In this document: positions 53,538 through 64,000 of the stretch, in pieces
Layout of the letters: every line of letters starts with the position of its first letter
Position numbering within the stretch: the stretch's first letter is position 1
From: Schistosoma haematobium
Taxonomy: Eukaryota > Platyhelminthes > Trematoda > Strigeidida > Schistosomatidae
Length of the DNA stretch: 64,000 nt
Direction: 5' to 3'
Assembly (NCBI RefSeq): GCF_000699445.3
Contig: NC_067201.1
Location: 21,695,033-21,759,032, forward strand
The notes under the pieces: model-generated
Told to the model about the DNA's origin: nothing
Database searches by the model: none
The model's input: only the letters and a program-made list of their open reading frames with translations
Made by a program: the position numbers and the translations under genes

Positions 53538-54437
53538 ATGTCCTCTCCCACTAAACTCATTGATATGGATTCGCCTCCAGTAAAAACTTTTGTCTCATTG
53601 TCGAACTCTCCCGAAAATAATTTTAGTCCAGTTAATTCTATCTCAGAATTCAGACTCCCAACTTATGGAGCTAATAATCCCAGAGTCTGGTTTGCTCAAA
53701 TTGAAGCTTTATTCATGGCTAGAGACATAAGATCTCAGGCATCAAAGTATGCATACGTAGTCGGCGCACTTCCTATCGAGATTGCCGCTGAAGTTGGTGA
53801 TTTAATCGATCACGTGCCAGAATCTGAACCATATGATAAGATAAAAGCAGCAGTTATTCAACGCACCACGGTCTCAGATGAGAAAAGGCTACAACAGTTG
53901 TTAACATCTTGTGACTTGGGTGATAAAAGACCCTCGCAACTTCTCCGCCACATGAAACAACTCGTCGGTCCATACAAGCTAGACGAAGCCCTCCTAAAGC
54001 AAATGTGGTTTCAAAGATTACCACACAGCGTTCGACAAATTCTCAGTGTTTCAGGGAAATCCGTTGCACTTGATGACTTAGCCGACATGGCAGATAAAAT
54101 GATGGAAGTATACCACGACAATCACTGTGTGAACTCATTGCAACCACCTGGACCAACAGATATTAGCTGTTTAGCCTCCTTTCAAAAGCAGTTAACACAA
54201 TTAACGAGCCAGCTGGCGTCACTGCAATCGACCATAGCAACCATCCAAGCTAGACAATCGAGATCCCCCTCCAGACGAAGATCTTTTTCTAGACAACGGT
54301 CTCGGTCACCGAAGCGAACATTTGATGTTTGTTGGTACCACCAAAAATACGGCACCAAAGCACGGCGTTGTACACGACCGTGCACATTTTCTGCGTCTGA
54401 CACAGAAAATCAGGGAAACGACCCGGCCAGACAGTGA
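53538..54437 (+). CDS. gag: Gag polyprotein, copy 1 (intact)
   Basis: 299 residues from the first good ATG after the leader (MSSPTKLIDMDSPP); the open frame extends further upstream but starts at the primer site. Capsid-like region around residues 45-200 (AYVVGALPIEIAAEVGDLI, LRHMKQLVGPYKLDE, FQRLPHSVRQIL), an Arg/Ser-rich stretch near 245-265 that may bind RNA, then CWYHQKYGTKARRCTRPC: a CX2HX9CX3C box typical of CsRn1/Boudicca/Kabuki in place of the usual CCHC knuckle. It ends TGA at 54435-54437, overlapping the ATG of pol (TGATG). It forms the particle in which reverse transcription takes place. Confidence 0.85.
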   Translation: MSSPTKLIDMDSPPVKTFVSLSNSPENNFSPVNSISEFRLPTYGANNPRVWFAQIEALFMARDIRSQASKYAYVVGALPIEIAAEVGDLIDHVPESEPYDKIKAAVIQRTTVSDEKRLQQLLTSCDLGDKRPSQLLRHMKQLVGPYKLDEALLKQMWFQRLPHSVRQILSVSGKSVALDDLADMADKMMEVYHDNHCVNSLQPPGPTDISCLASFQKQLTQLTSQLASLQSTIATIQARQSRSPSRRRSFSRQRSRSPKRTFDVCWYHQKYGTKARRCTRPCTFSASDTENQGNDPARQ

Positions 54438-57400
54438 TGGCGGCGCCTGTTTCTGGCCACTACCCGAGCCGTCTATTTCATGTCAGGGATCGAATTTCGG
54501 GCTCAGATTTTTTGGTCGATACAGGAGCCAAAATCAGCATTATCCCATTACAGCTCTCTCAACGACGGCACCCTCAGAGTACTAAATTGTCTCTAGTCGC
54601 AGCCAATAACACAGTCATTAAAACTTATGGCGAGCAATCACTTATTTTAGATCTCGGTCTCCGGAGACGTTTCACATGGGTTTTCATCGTAGCTGAAATC
54701 AAACAACCCATTATCGGGGCCGATTTTCTCGGTGCTTACAACCTACTTGTAGATATGGCAAAAAAGGAACTAATCGACAAAAACACAAGCTTACAGGTCA
54801 GTGGCACAACTATCTCCAGTTACGAAATTCATGGAGTCCGTATGTTAAGACCTGAAAACAAAATTTTCACCGATATCCTATCGAATTATGAAAGTATAAC
54901 CAGAGCTGATTACCAAAACGAATGCTCCACACATCGTGTCCAACACAGTATTACTACTACAGGACCACCTATTCGCGCCAGGGCGAGAAGACTCCCTCAA
55001 ACAAGTTGCAGTTCGCTAAGAGAGAATTCGAACATATGATGCAACTTGGGATAATCAGACAATCTAACAGTCCTTGGGCCTCGCCGCTGCATATGGTTCC
55101 CAAGAAAGATCAAGACTGGCGCCCATGTGGAGATTATCGCCGATTGAATAACCAGACTATCCCAGACCGGTATCCGATCCCTCACCTGCATGATTTTTCT
55201 TTAAATCTACATGGAAAGCAGATTTTTCAAAGTTAGATCTAGTCCGAGCATACCATCAAATACCGATGGCACCTGAGGATATCGAGAAAACAGCTGTAAT
55301 CACACCTTTTGGCTTGTTTGAATTCTTGAGGATGCCTTTCGGACTAAAAAACGCCGCTCAAACCTTCCAGAGATTTATGGACGAAGTAACTAGAGGTCTG
55401 GATTTCGTATTTGTCTATATCGACGATGTTTTAATCGCTAGTTCTTCCATTGACGAACATGTTCAACACCTACACACGCTTTTTGAACGTTTCAAAAGTT
55501 ATGGTGTTGTAATCAACCCTTCGAAGTGTATATTTGGCGCCTCATCTCTGGAATTCCTGGGACACCACATTGATTCCCAAGGAATTAAACCGCTTGAAGA
55601 GAAAGTCAAAGCCATCTCCAGCTATCCAGAACCAACCTCAGTAAAATCACTACGCCGTTTTCTTGGAACATGTAATTTTTATCGACGATTTCTACCAAAT
55701 TGTGCCGATGTACTACAGCCATTGACAGATTTACTGAAAAACGATAAATCAGGTACCAAGAAAGAAAAGAACCAAATATTCAAGTTACCTTCCGATGCCA
55801 AAGTAGCATTTGAAAAAGCTAAATCCATGATTGCTAATGCTACCATGCTCCAACACCTAAATACTGACCCCACAACACTGTTGATCCTATGCACGGATGC
55901 TTCACAAAAAGCCGTAGGGGCAGTATTACAACAGCGAGTAAACAACACGATTACCCCCATTGCCTTTTTCTCCAAGAGATTATCGCCAGCACAAGAACGT
56001 TATAGTACTTTTGGACGCTAACTCTTAGCTATGTATTTAGCAGTAAAACATTTCAACTTTTTGCTACAGGGTCGTGATTTCATCATTATGACAGATCATA
56101 AACCCCTTTGCCATTCTTTTAGCACATCGTATGACAAACACTCCCCACGAGAAGCAAGACAACTTGATTATATCTCACAATTTACCACAGACATCAGGTT
56201 TATCAAAGGTCACTCGAACATTGTTGCAGACGCACTATCTAGGAGGGATATCAATACGATGGTACTCAATCATGACATCAGCCTTGAAACCTTGGCTAAA
56301 TTACAAGCAGACGATGCAGAATTAAAAGTCTGCAAAGAAAAGTCTAGCTTAGACCTCAAACCTGTACCTATTCCCCTTTCAGACGAATTCATCATGTGCG
56401 ACACTTCAACAGGCAACAATCGTCCGTTTGTCCCACATGCTTGCCGACGAAAAATATTCCAGCATTTGCATGGTCTTTCACATCCAGGCATCAGAGCAAC
56501 AACAAAGCTCATTACCGAACGTTTTGTGTGGCCTAAAATCAACTCGGATGTTAAACGTTGGACACGTAACTGTCTCCAGTGCCAACGCAGTAAGACGCAA
56601 AAACACACCTACAGTCCAATTGGGAAGTTCCCTATCCCTGACAAACGCTTCCAGCACGTGCATTTAGATTTAGTTGGGCCTCTGCCACCATCAAACTCTT
56701 TCACACATATCCTCACCGCAATAGATAGGTTCACAAGATGGGCCATAGCATGCCCCATTAAAGACACATCGGCAGAGACAGTGGCTTCAGTTTTCCTCGA
56801 CCGCTGGATATCCAACTTTGGCGTACCATCAACAATCACAACAGATCGCGGTCCCCAATTCCAATCCGTTCTATTTAACGAGTTCACTAAACTTCTTGGA
56901 GTAAATCATGTTAAAACGACAGCTTATCATCCGGCAGCTAATGGCATGGTTGAAAGATTCCATCGCCAACTAAAAAGCTCTCTGATGGCACAACCGGACC
57001 CTTCAAAATGGAGCGATGCTTTACCGCTCGTTCTCCTTGGGATTCGCTCGTCTGTAAAGGAAGACATCGGATGCACGGCCGCTGAACTAGTCTATGGCAC
57101 GACATTAACGTTACCAGGACAACTGGTCAAGAATGAAACCACAACACCAGGAGACCCTTCTCGTTTTGTAAGCAGATTACTACAAATGATGCAGAGCATC
57201 AGAGCAATACCACCTCGAGAATACGACAACCGAGTCCATCTCGATAAACATTTAGAAACGTGCAAATTTGTTTTTGTCCGAGTAGACGCGGTGAAAAAGC
57301 CACTGACACCACCATATGAAGGCCCTTATAAAGTAATAAAACGCACTGACAAATATTTCATTATCAACAAAAATGGGAACCATGAGACAATTTCTATAGA

Positions 57401-57587
57401 CCGAATAAAACCAGCTTCCTACGAAGTCCCTCATGACACAGAAGACAATACTGCGAACAAACAATCACTCCCATCTATTGCTAAGAAACAAGAGGAAGAG
57501 GAAAAACTTAGCACTACACCCTCTTGTTTAACACGTTCTGGGAGACTTATAAAAAAACCAAAGCGTTACGTACATTTTGCCATATAA
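54437..57587 (+). pseudogene. pol: Pol polyprotein, copy 1 (broken)
   Basis: Protease with LVDTGAKISIIP (54515-54550); RT beginning [22 protein letters not shown] catalytic box at 55416-55427; RNase H with [14 protein letters not shown] and MTDHKPL; integrase with an HHCC zinc region (HGLSHPG...CLQCQRSK, about 56460-56590), a DDE core ([24 protein letters not shown]) and a GPY/F end (PPYEGPYKV). Frame breaks lie between protease and RT (about 54985) and inside RT (about 55215, a T run), and an in-frame TAA is at 56019-56021 between RT and RNase H. All three are also in copy 2. It cannot make full Pol as read. Confidence 0.9.
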
Positions 57588-58033
57588 AAAAACTAAAACA
57601 ATCAGAGCAAACAATTATCGAGGACCTACACTATCAATCCCATCTAAAAAATTTTTTTTTTAACAGTGTATATGATTAATCACATTTTCCCACAATTATT
57701 CGTTTTGTCACTTTTTCAAAAAAAAAAAATTTTGTCACAAAAATAAACGGTTCAATTTTGTTTGTGTGTGTGTGGGTCATTAACAGTTTTACACATTATC
57801 ATTGTTAGCTAAACAAGACATTAAATGACAGTATATTCATTTTTTTTGTGTTTGTTATTCTGTGACATCACTGTTATTTTTTTCACTCGATAACACACGG
57901 TATGTCTCACTAATATACATATCATACGCATCTCCACATCTTTGTTGGTTATAACTGTAAATATTATTTTTTTTATATACATATCATATTCTCACATTTT
58001 TGTTGTTATTATAACCAGTGTTACCTCCGGACA

Positions 58034-58048
58034 CTCTGGGGGGAGCTA
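58034..58048 (+). promoter_or_regulatory. polypurine tract, copy 1
   Basis: CTCTGGGGGGAGCTA directly upstream of the LTR. GGGGGGAG is the likely plus-strand primer. Confidence 0.75.
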
Positions 58049-58582
58049 TGTGGAGATAACTCTAACAAGCTTATTTTGTAAATAGTTTTTAATATTATTT
58101 GTATTTATTTTGTCAATTTTTCACTGTATGTACATTCATCATTAAATGACTGTACGTGTTGTTTTAGTCATTGACCTTGAAGACACTTTCCGTTGAGCTA
58201 CTACATAGCGTGACATATTCGTGCTGGTTAACAAATACATTACTACTCACGCATTCCTCGTTCTATCTTCATTTGTGATTGAGTTAATGGAAGTCTAAAT
58301 CAAATACTATCTACATTTATAGACTATAATCGGAATATATCACATCCTACGTTGGACTATATCGCTAGAGAGTTCGCCAACCTGCTCAGAGTCATCAAGC
58401 ATTTATAATTGTGGATTTACATTACTGGACCTAATCAGAACACGCAACGTTTGGGCAATTTAAGTAACGTCCCTAATTTTTACTGTATTTGTAACAGTTA
58501 ACTGTATATATATTAATATTACTATTTATCTTTAGTAACTTTGTTTATACTTTTTGCGTTCATATTTGTCTGGTCCACCACA
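58049..58582 (+). repeat. LTR 2 (shared middle LTR)
   Basis: 534 bp, apparently identical to LTR 1. It serves as 3' LTR of copy 1 and 5' LTR of copy 2. No target duplication around it: left flank GCTA, right flank ATTA. Confidence 0.9.
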
Positions 58583-58588
58583 ATTATT

Positions 58589-58602
58589 TGGTGACCCTCG
58601 TG
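58589..58602 (+). promoter_or_regulatory. primer-binding site, copy 2
   Basis: Same TGGTGACCCTCGTG, six bases after the LTR. Confidence 0.7.
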
Positions 58603-58665
58603 TTTATCCTAACGGTTATTTTGTTTTTCATTTCATACAATTTACTGGCTTATTTTTTTCTCGTA

Positions 58666-59564
58666 ATGTCCTCTCCCACTAAACTCATTGATATGGATTC
58701 GCCTCCAGTAAAAACTTTTGTCTCATTGTCGAACTCTCCCGAAAATAATTTTAGTCCAGTTAATTCTATCTCAGAATTCAGACTCCCAACTTATGGAGCT
58801 AATAATCCCAGAGTCTGGTTTGCTCAAATTGAAGCTTTATTCATGGCTAGAGACATAAGATCTCAGGCATCAAAGTATGCATACGTAGTCGGCGCACTTC
58901 CTATCGAGATTGCCGCTGAAGTTGGTGATTTAATCGATCACGTGCCAGAATCTGAACCATATGATAAGATAAAAGCAGCAGTTATTCAACGCACCACGGT
59001 CTCAGATGAGAAAAGGCTACAACAGTTGTTAACATCTTGTGACTTGGGTGATAAAAGACCCTCGCAACTTCTCCGCCACATGAAACAACTCGTCGGTCCA
59101 TACAAGCTAGACGAAGCCCTCCTAAAGCAAATGTGGTTTCAAAGATTACCACACAGCGTTCGACAAATTCTCAGTGTTTCAGGGAAATCCGTTGTACTTG
59201 ATGACTTAGCCGACATGGCAGATAAAATGATGGAAGTATACCACGACAATCACTGTGTGAACTCATTGCAACCACCTGGACCAACAGATATTAGCTGTTT
59301 AGCCTCCTTTCAAAAGCAGTTAACACAATTAACGAGCCAGCTGGCGTCACTGCAATCGACCATAGCAACCATCCAAGCTAGACAATCGAGATCCCCTCCA
59401 GACGAAGATCTTTTTCTAGACAACGGTCTCGGTCACCGAAGCGAACATTTGATGTTTGTTGGTACCACCAAAAATACGGCACCAAAGCACGGCGTTGTAC
59501 ACGACCGTGCACATTTTCTGCGTCTGACACAGAAAATCAGGGAAACGACCCGGCCAGACAGTGA
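58666..59564 (+). pseudogene. gag: Gag, copy 2 (frameshifted)
   Basis: Same as copy 1 up to residue 242, with one substitution (Ala to Val; T at 59195). Then C5 becomes C4 at 59393-59396 and the frame leaves Gag before the Arg/Ser stretch and CHCC box. A second one-base difference (T6 to T5, 59635-59639) brings the same open frame into protease, giving an accidental 436-codon Gag-protease frame (58588-59898) that skips the zinc box. Confidence 0.85.
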
Positions 59565-62500
59565 TGGCGGCGCCTGTTTCTGGCCACTACCCGAGCCGTC
59601 TATTTCATGTCAGGGATCGAATTTCGGGCTCAGATTTTTGGTCGATACAGGAGCCAAAATCAGCATTATCCCATTACAGCTCTCTCAACGACGGCACCCT
59701 CAGAGTACTAAATTGTCTCTAGTCGCAGCCAATAACACAGTCATTAAAACTTATGGCGAGCAATCACTTATTTTAGATCTCGGTCTCCGGAGACGTTTCA
59801 CATGGGTTTTCATCGTAGCTGAAATCAAACAACCCATTATCGGGGCCGATTTTCTCGGTGCTTACAACCTACTTGTAGATATGGCAAAAAGGAACTAATC
59901 GACAAAAACACAAGCTTACAGGTCAGTGGCACAACTATCTCCAGTTACGAAATTCATGGAGTCCGTATGTTAAGACCTGAAAACAAAATTTTCACCGATA
60001 TCCTATCGAATTATGAAAGTATAACCAGAGCTGATTACCAAAACGAATGCTCCACACATCGTGTCCAACACAGTATTACTACTACAGGACCACCTATTCG
60101 CGCCAGGGCGAGAAGACTCCCTCAAACAAGTTGCAGTTCGCTAGAGAGAATTCGAACATATGATGCAACTTGGGATAATCAGACAATCTAACAGTCCTTG
60201 GGCCTCGCCGCTGCATATGGTTCCCAAGAAAGATCAAGACTGGCGCCCATGTGGAGATTATCGCCGATTGAATAACCAGACTATCCCAGACCGGTATCCG
60301 ATCCCTCACCTGCATGATTTTTCTTTAAATCTACATGGAAAGCAGATTTTTCAAAGTTAGATCTAGTCCGAGCATACCATCAAATACCGATGGCACCTGA
60401 GGATATCGAGAAAACAGCTGTAATCACACCTTTTGGCTTGTTTGAATTCTTGAGGATGCCTTTCGGACTAAAAACGCCGCTCAAACCTTCCAGAGATTTA
60501 TGGACGAAGTAACTAGAGGTCTGGATTTCGTATTTGTCTATATCGACGATGTTTTAATCGCTAGTTCTTCCATTGACGAACATGTTCAACACCTACACAC
60601 GCTTTTTGAACGTTTCAAAAGTTATGGTGTTGTAATCAACCCTTCGAAGTGTATATTTGGCGCCTCATCTCTGGAATTCCTGGGACACCACATTGATTCC
60701 CAAGGAATTAAACCGCTTGAAGAGAAAGTCAAAGCCATCTCCAGCTATCCAGAACCAACCTCAGTAAAATCACTACGCCGTTTTCTTGGAACATGTAATT
60801 TTTATCGACGATTTCTACCAAATTGTGCCGATGTACTACAGCCATTGACAGATTTACTGAAAAACGATAAATCAGGTACCAAGAAAGAAAAGAACCAAAT
60901 ATTCAAGTTACCTTCCGATGCCAAAGTAGCATTTGAAAAAGCTAAATCCATGATTGCTAATGCTACCATGCTCCAACACCTAAATACTGACCCCACAACA
61001 CTGTTGATCCTATGCACGGATGCTTCACAAAAAGCCGTAGGGGCAGTATTACAACAGCGAGTAAACAACACGATTACCCCCATTGCCTTTTTCTCCAAGA
61101 GATTATCGCCAGCACAAGAACGTTATAGTACTTTTGGACGCTAACTCTTAGCTATGTATTTAGCAGTAAAACATTTCAACTTTTTGCTACAGGGTCGTGA
61201 TTTCATCATTATGACAGATCATAAACCCCTTTGCCATTCTTTTAGCACATCGTATGACAAACACTCCCCACGAGAAGCAAGACAACTTGATTATATCTCA
61301 CAATTTACCACAGACATCAGGTTTATCAAAGGTCACTCGAACATTGTTGCAGACGCACTATCTAGGAGGGATATCAATACGATGGTACTCAATCATGACA
61401 TCAGCCTTGAAACCTTGGCTAAATTACAAGCAGACGATGCAGAATTAAAAGTCTGCAAAGAAAAGTCTAGCTTAGACCTCAAACCTGTACCTATTCCCCT
61501 TTCAGACGAATTCATCATGTGCGACACTTCAACAGGCAACAATCGTCCGTTTGTCCCACATGCTTGCCGACGAAAAATATTCCAGCATTTGCATGGTCTT
61601 TCACATCCAGGCATCAGAGCAACAACAAAGCTCATTACCGAACGTTTTGTGTGGCCTAAAATCAACTCGGATGTTAAACGTTGGACACGTAACTGTCTCC
61701 AGTGCCAACGCAGTAAGACGCAAAAACACACCTACAGTCCAATTGGGAAGTTCCCTATCCCTGACAAACGCTTCCAGCACGTGCATTTAGATTTAGTTGG
61801 GCCTCTGCCACCATCAAACTCTTTCACACATATCCTCACCGCAATAGATAGGTTCACAAGATGGGCCATAGCATGCCCCATTAAAGACACATCGGCAGAG
61901 ACAGTGGCTTCAGTTTTCCTCGACCGCTGGATATCCAACTTTGGCGTACCATCAACAATCACAACAGATCGCGGTCCCCAATTCCAATCCGTTCTATTTA
62001 ACGAGTTCACTAAACTTCTTGGAGTAAATCATGTTAAAACGACAGCTTATCATCCGGCAGCTAATGGCATGGTTGAAAGATTCCATCGCCAACTAAAAAG
62101 CTCTCTGATGGCACAACCGGACCCTTCAAAATGGAGCGATGCTTTACCGCTCGTTCTCCTTGGGATTCGCTCGTCTGTAAAGGAAGACATCGGATGCACG
62201 GCCGCTGAACTAGTCTATGGCACGACATTAACGTTACCAGGACAACTGGTCAAGAATGAAACCACAACACCAGGAGACCCTTCTCGTTTTGTAAGCAGAT
62301 TACTACAAATGATGCAGAGCATCAGAGCAATACCACCTCGAGAATACGACAACCGAGTCCATCTCGATAAACATTTAGAAACGTGCAAATTTGTTTTTGT
62401 CCGAGTAGACGCGGTGAAAAAGCCACTGACACCACCATATGAAGGCCCTTATAAAGTAATAAAACGCACTGACAAATATTTCATTATCAACAAAAATGGG

Positions 62501-62710
62501 AACCATGAGACAATTTCTATAGACCGAATAAAACCAGCTTCCTACGAAGTCCCTCATGACACAGAAGACAATACTGCGAACAAACAATCACTCCCATCTA
62601 TTGCTAAGAAACAAGAGGAAGAGGAAAAACTTAGCACTACACCCTCTTGTTTAACACGTTCTGGGAGACTTATAAAAAAACCAAAGCGTTACGTACATTT
62701 TGCCATATAA
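59564..62710 (+). pseudogene. pol: Pol, copy 2 (broken)
   Basis: Same domain order as copy 1, with the same shared frameshifts and the same TAA (61142-61144). Extra one-base losses lie in A runs near 59885 and 60470 and near 60143. RT is therefore split further: the YIDD-bearing piece is open only from about 60500. RNase H-integrase (61154-62710) is intact, and its translation is identical to copy 1. Confidence 0.9.
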
Positions 62711-63158
62711 AAAAAAACTAAAACAATCAGAGCAAACAATTATCGAGGACCTACACTATCAATCCCATCTAAAAAAAATTTTTTTTTAACAGTGTATATG
62801 ATTAATCACATTTTCCCACAATTATTCGTTTTGTCACTTTTTCAAAAAAAAAAATTTTGTCACAAAAATAAACGGTTCAATTTTGTTTGTGTGTGTGTGG
62901 GTCATTAACAGTTTTACACATTATCATTGTTAGCTAAACAAGACATTAAATGACAGTATATTCATTTTTTTTGTGTTTGTTATTCTGTGACATCACTGTT
63001 ATTTTTTTCACTCGATAACACACGGTATGTCTCACTAATATACATATCATACGCATCTCCACATCTTTGTTGGTTATAACTGTAAATATTATTTTTTTTA
63101 TATACATATCATATTCTCACATTTTTGTTGTTATTATAACCAGTGTTACCTCCGGACA

Positions 63159-63173
63159 CTCTGGGGGGAGCTA
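63159..63173 (+). promoter_or_regulatory. polypurine tract, copy 2
   Basis: Identical to the copy 1 tract. Confidence 0.75.
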
Positions 63174-63707
63174 TGTGGAGATAACTCTAACAAGCTTATT
63201 TTGTAAATAGTTTTTAATATTATTTGTATTTATTTTGTCAATTTTTCACTGTATGTACATTCATCATTAAATGACTGTACGTGTTGTTTTAGTCATTGAC
63301 CTTGAAGACACTTTCCGTTGAGCTACTACATAGCGTGACATATTCGTGCTGGTTAACAAATACATTACTACTCACGCATTCCTCGTTCTATCTTCATTTG
63401 TGATTGAGTTAATGGAAGTCTAAATCAAATACTATCTACATTTATAGACTATAATCGGAATATATCACATCCTACGTTGGACTATATCGCTAGAGAGTTC
63501 GCCAACCTGCTCAGAGTCATCAAGCATTTATAATTGTGGATTTACATTACTGGACCTAATCAGAACACGCAACGTTTGGGCAATTTAAGTAACGTCCCTA
63601 ATTTTTACTGTATTTGTAACAGTTAACTGTATATATATTAATATTACTATTTATCTTTAGTAACTTTGTTTATACTTTTTGCGTTCATATTTGTCTGGTC
63701 CACCACA
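63174..63707 (+). repeat. LTR 3 (3')
   Basis: 534 bp, apparently identical to LTRs 1 and 2. Followed by the GATC target duplication. Confidence 0.9.
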
Positions 63708-64000
63708 GATCACATGGACTATCAAATAACCTGCAAGCACTGGATGGCCGTTTCATCTTGTTGTGAGACTCCTTCGCACTGCACAACTACGATGGCAGAA
63801 ACAAGTAGCTCAGATATTTAAGCAGGCAACCTACATATTATAGTGATTTCAATAGTTGAAATCATGAGTCAATTTATGCTAGACCACCATAGATATTAAT
63901 ATTTTACTGGTGTTCTTTTTTTGGACAACTGAAATAGAAATAAGTCATAAGATCTTATGAATAAAGTTTAATTCTAGTTCATTTCAATTGACTATATAAG
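63708..64000 (-). repeat. HH-SINE relics flanking the Gypsy array
   Basis: 63708-63800 is a minus-strand HH-SINE piece (GCACTGGATGGCCGTTTCATC, then a CTCCTTCGCACTGC block) that appears to continue the relic left of 52920, so the Gypsy element landed in an HH-SINE. 63850-63890 is the tip of another (TTGAAATCATGAGTCAATTT). The remainder is unassigned. Confidence 0.55.

Larger units (their letters stand above)
52921..63707 (+). mobile_element. tandem Gypsy (CsRn1/Boudicca-like) array: LTR-int-LTR-int-LTR
   Basis: Two internal regions (53455-58048 and 58583-63173) share the middle of three 534-bp LTRs that look identical. The array is flanked by GATC at 52917-52920 and 63708-63711, a single 4-bp target duplication. 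The lineage is shown by a CHCC Gag box, a primer site like that for tRNA-Trp, and the order protease, RT, RNase H, integrase with a GPY/F end. One insertion followed by unequal LTR exchange explains it best. Both copies have broken pol frames. Confidence 0.9.

Noticed and set aside
58588..59898. 436-codon Gag-protease fusion in Gypsy copy 2
   Set aside because: It arises from two one-base losses relative to copy 1, and the stretch between them is out of frame and lacks the CHCC box. An accident, not a real fusion.

Overview
The window is eukaryotic, AT-rich and almost wholly made of transposable elements. It very probably comes from a blood fluke (Schistosoma). The reasons are a CsRn1/Boudicca-type Gypsy element with a CHCC Gag motif, RTE-type non-LTR fragments resembling schistosome SR2, Penelope-like elements (PLEs), and Sm-alpha-like short repeats with a hammerhead core (GTCC-CAAATA-GGAC-GAAA). 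I cannot assign a species.

Host genes. Two are supported. On the + strand, the last two coding exons of an EF-hand protein of the sarcoplasmic calcium-binding/calexcitin type lie at 9404-9615 and 12790-12933, separated by a repeat-filled 3.2 kb intron. On the - strand, three exons (45100-45277, 41269-41662, 40253-40332) join in phase and encode a DPY30-type domain followed by a long acidic tail and a stop. Their upstream exons are not found here.

Mobile DNA, left to right. 1-9 kb: short repeats, two inserted copies (opposite orientation) of a 420-440 bp hammerhead element, a Penelope relic, degraded RTE pieces and LTR relics. 9-15 kb: the EF-hand gene plus many copies of a tRNA-headed short repeat with a hammerhead core (called HH-SINE here), and a solo LTR with a 5-bp target duplication. 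16-23 kb: a head-to-head pair of Penelope elements inserted in an RTE copy, with a 9-13 bp duplication. 27.9-28.8 kb: a miniature LTR element (TRIM-like) with a GC-rich core. 30.2-33.5 kb: a three-layer nest (RTE, then an LTR of the TRIM family, then a Penelope palindrome), with a duplication at both insertion levels. 34-45 kb: HH-SINEs, a 582-bp solo LTR and the DPY30-type gene. 46-52.9 kb: older sequence with CR1-like remains and almost no HH-SINEs. 52.9-63.7 kb: two tandem Gypsy copies sharing a middle LTR (three identical LTRs), flanked by one 4-bp duplication.

The strongest theme is self-cleaving RNA: four unrelated repeat families (Penelope termini, HH-SINE, Sm-alpha-like, and the foldback element at 2.6 and 4.6 kb) each carry a hammerhead-ribozyme core. 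A second theme is inverted, head-to-head organisation of these same elements. Most frameshifts and copy-to-copy differences are one-base losses in homopolymers, so part of the apparent decay may be sequencing error. All comparisons were made by eye, without alignment or database search. Short-repeat boundaries are approximate unless a target duplication is given.
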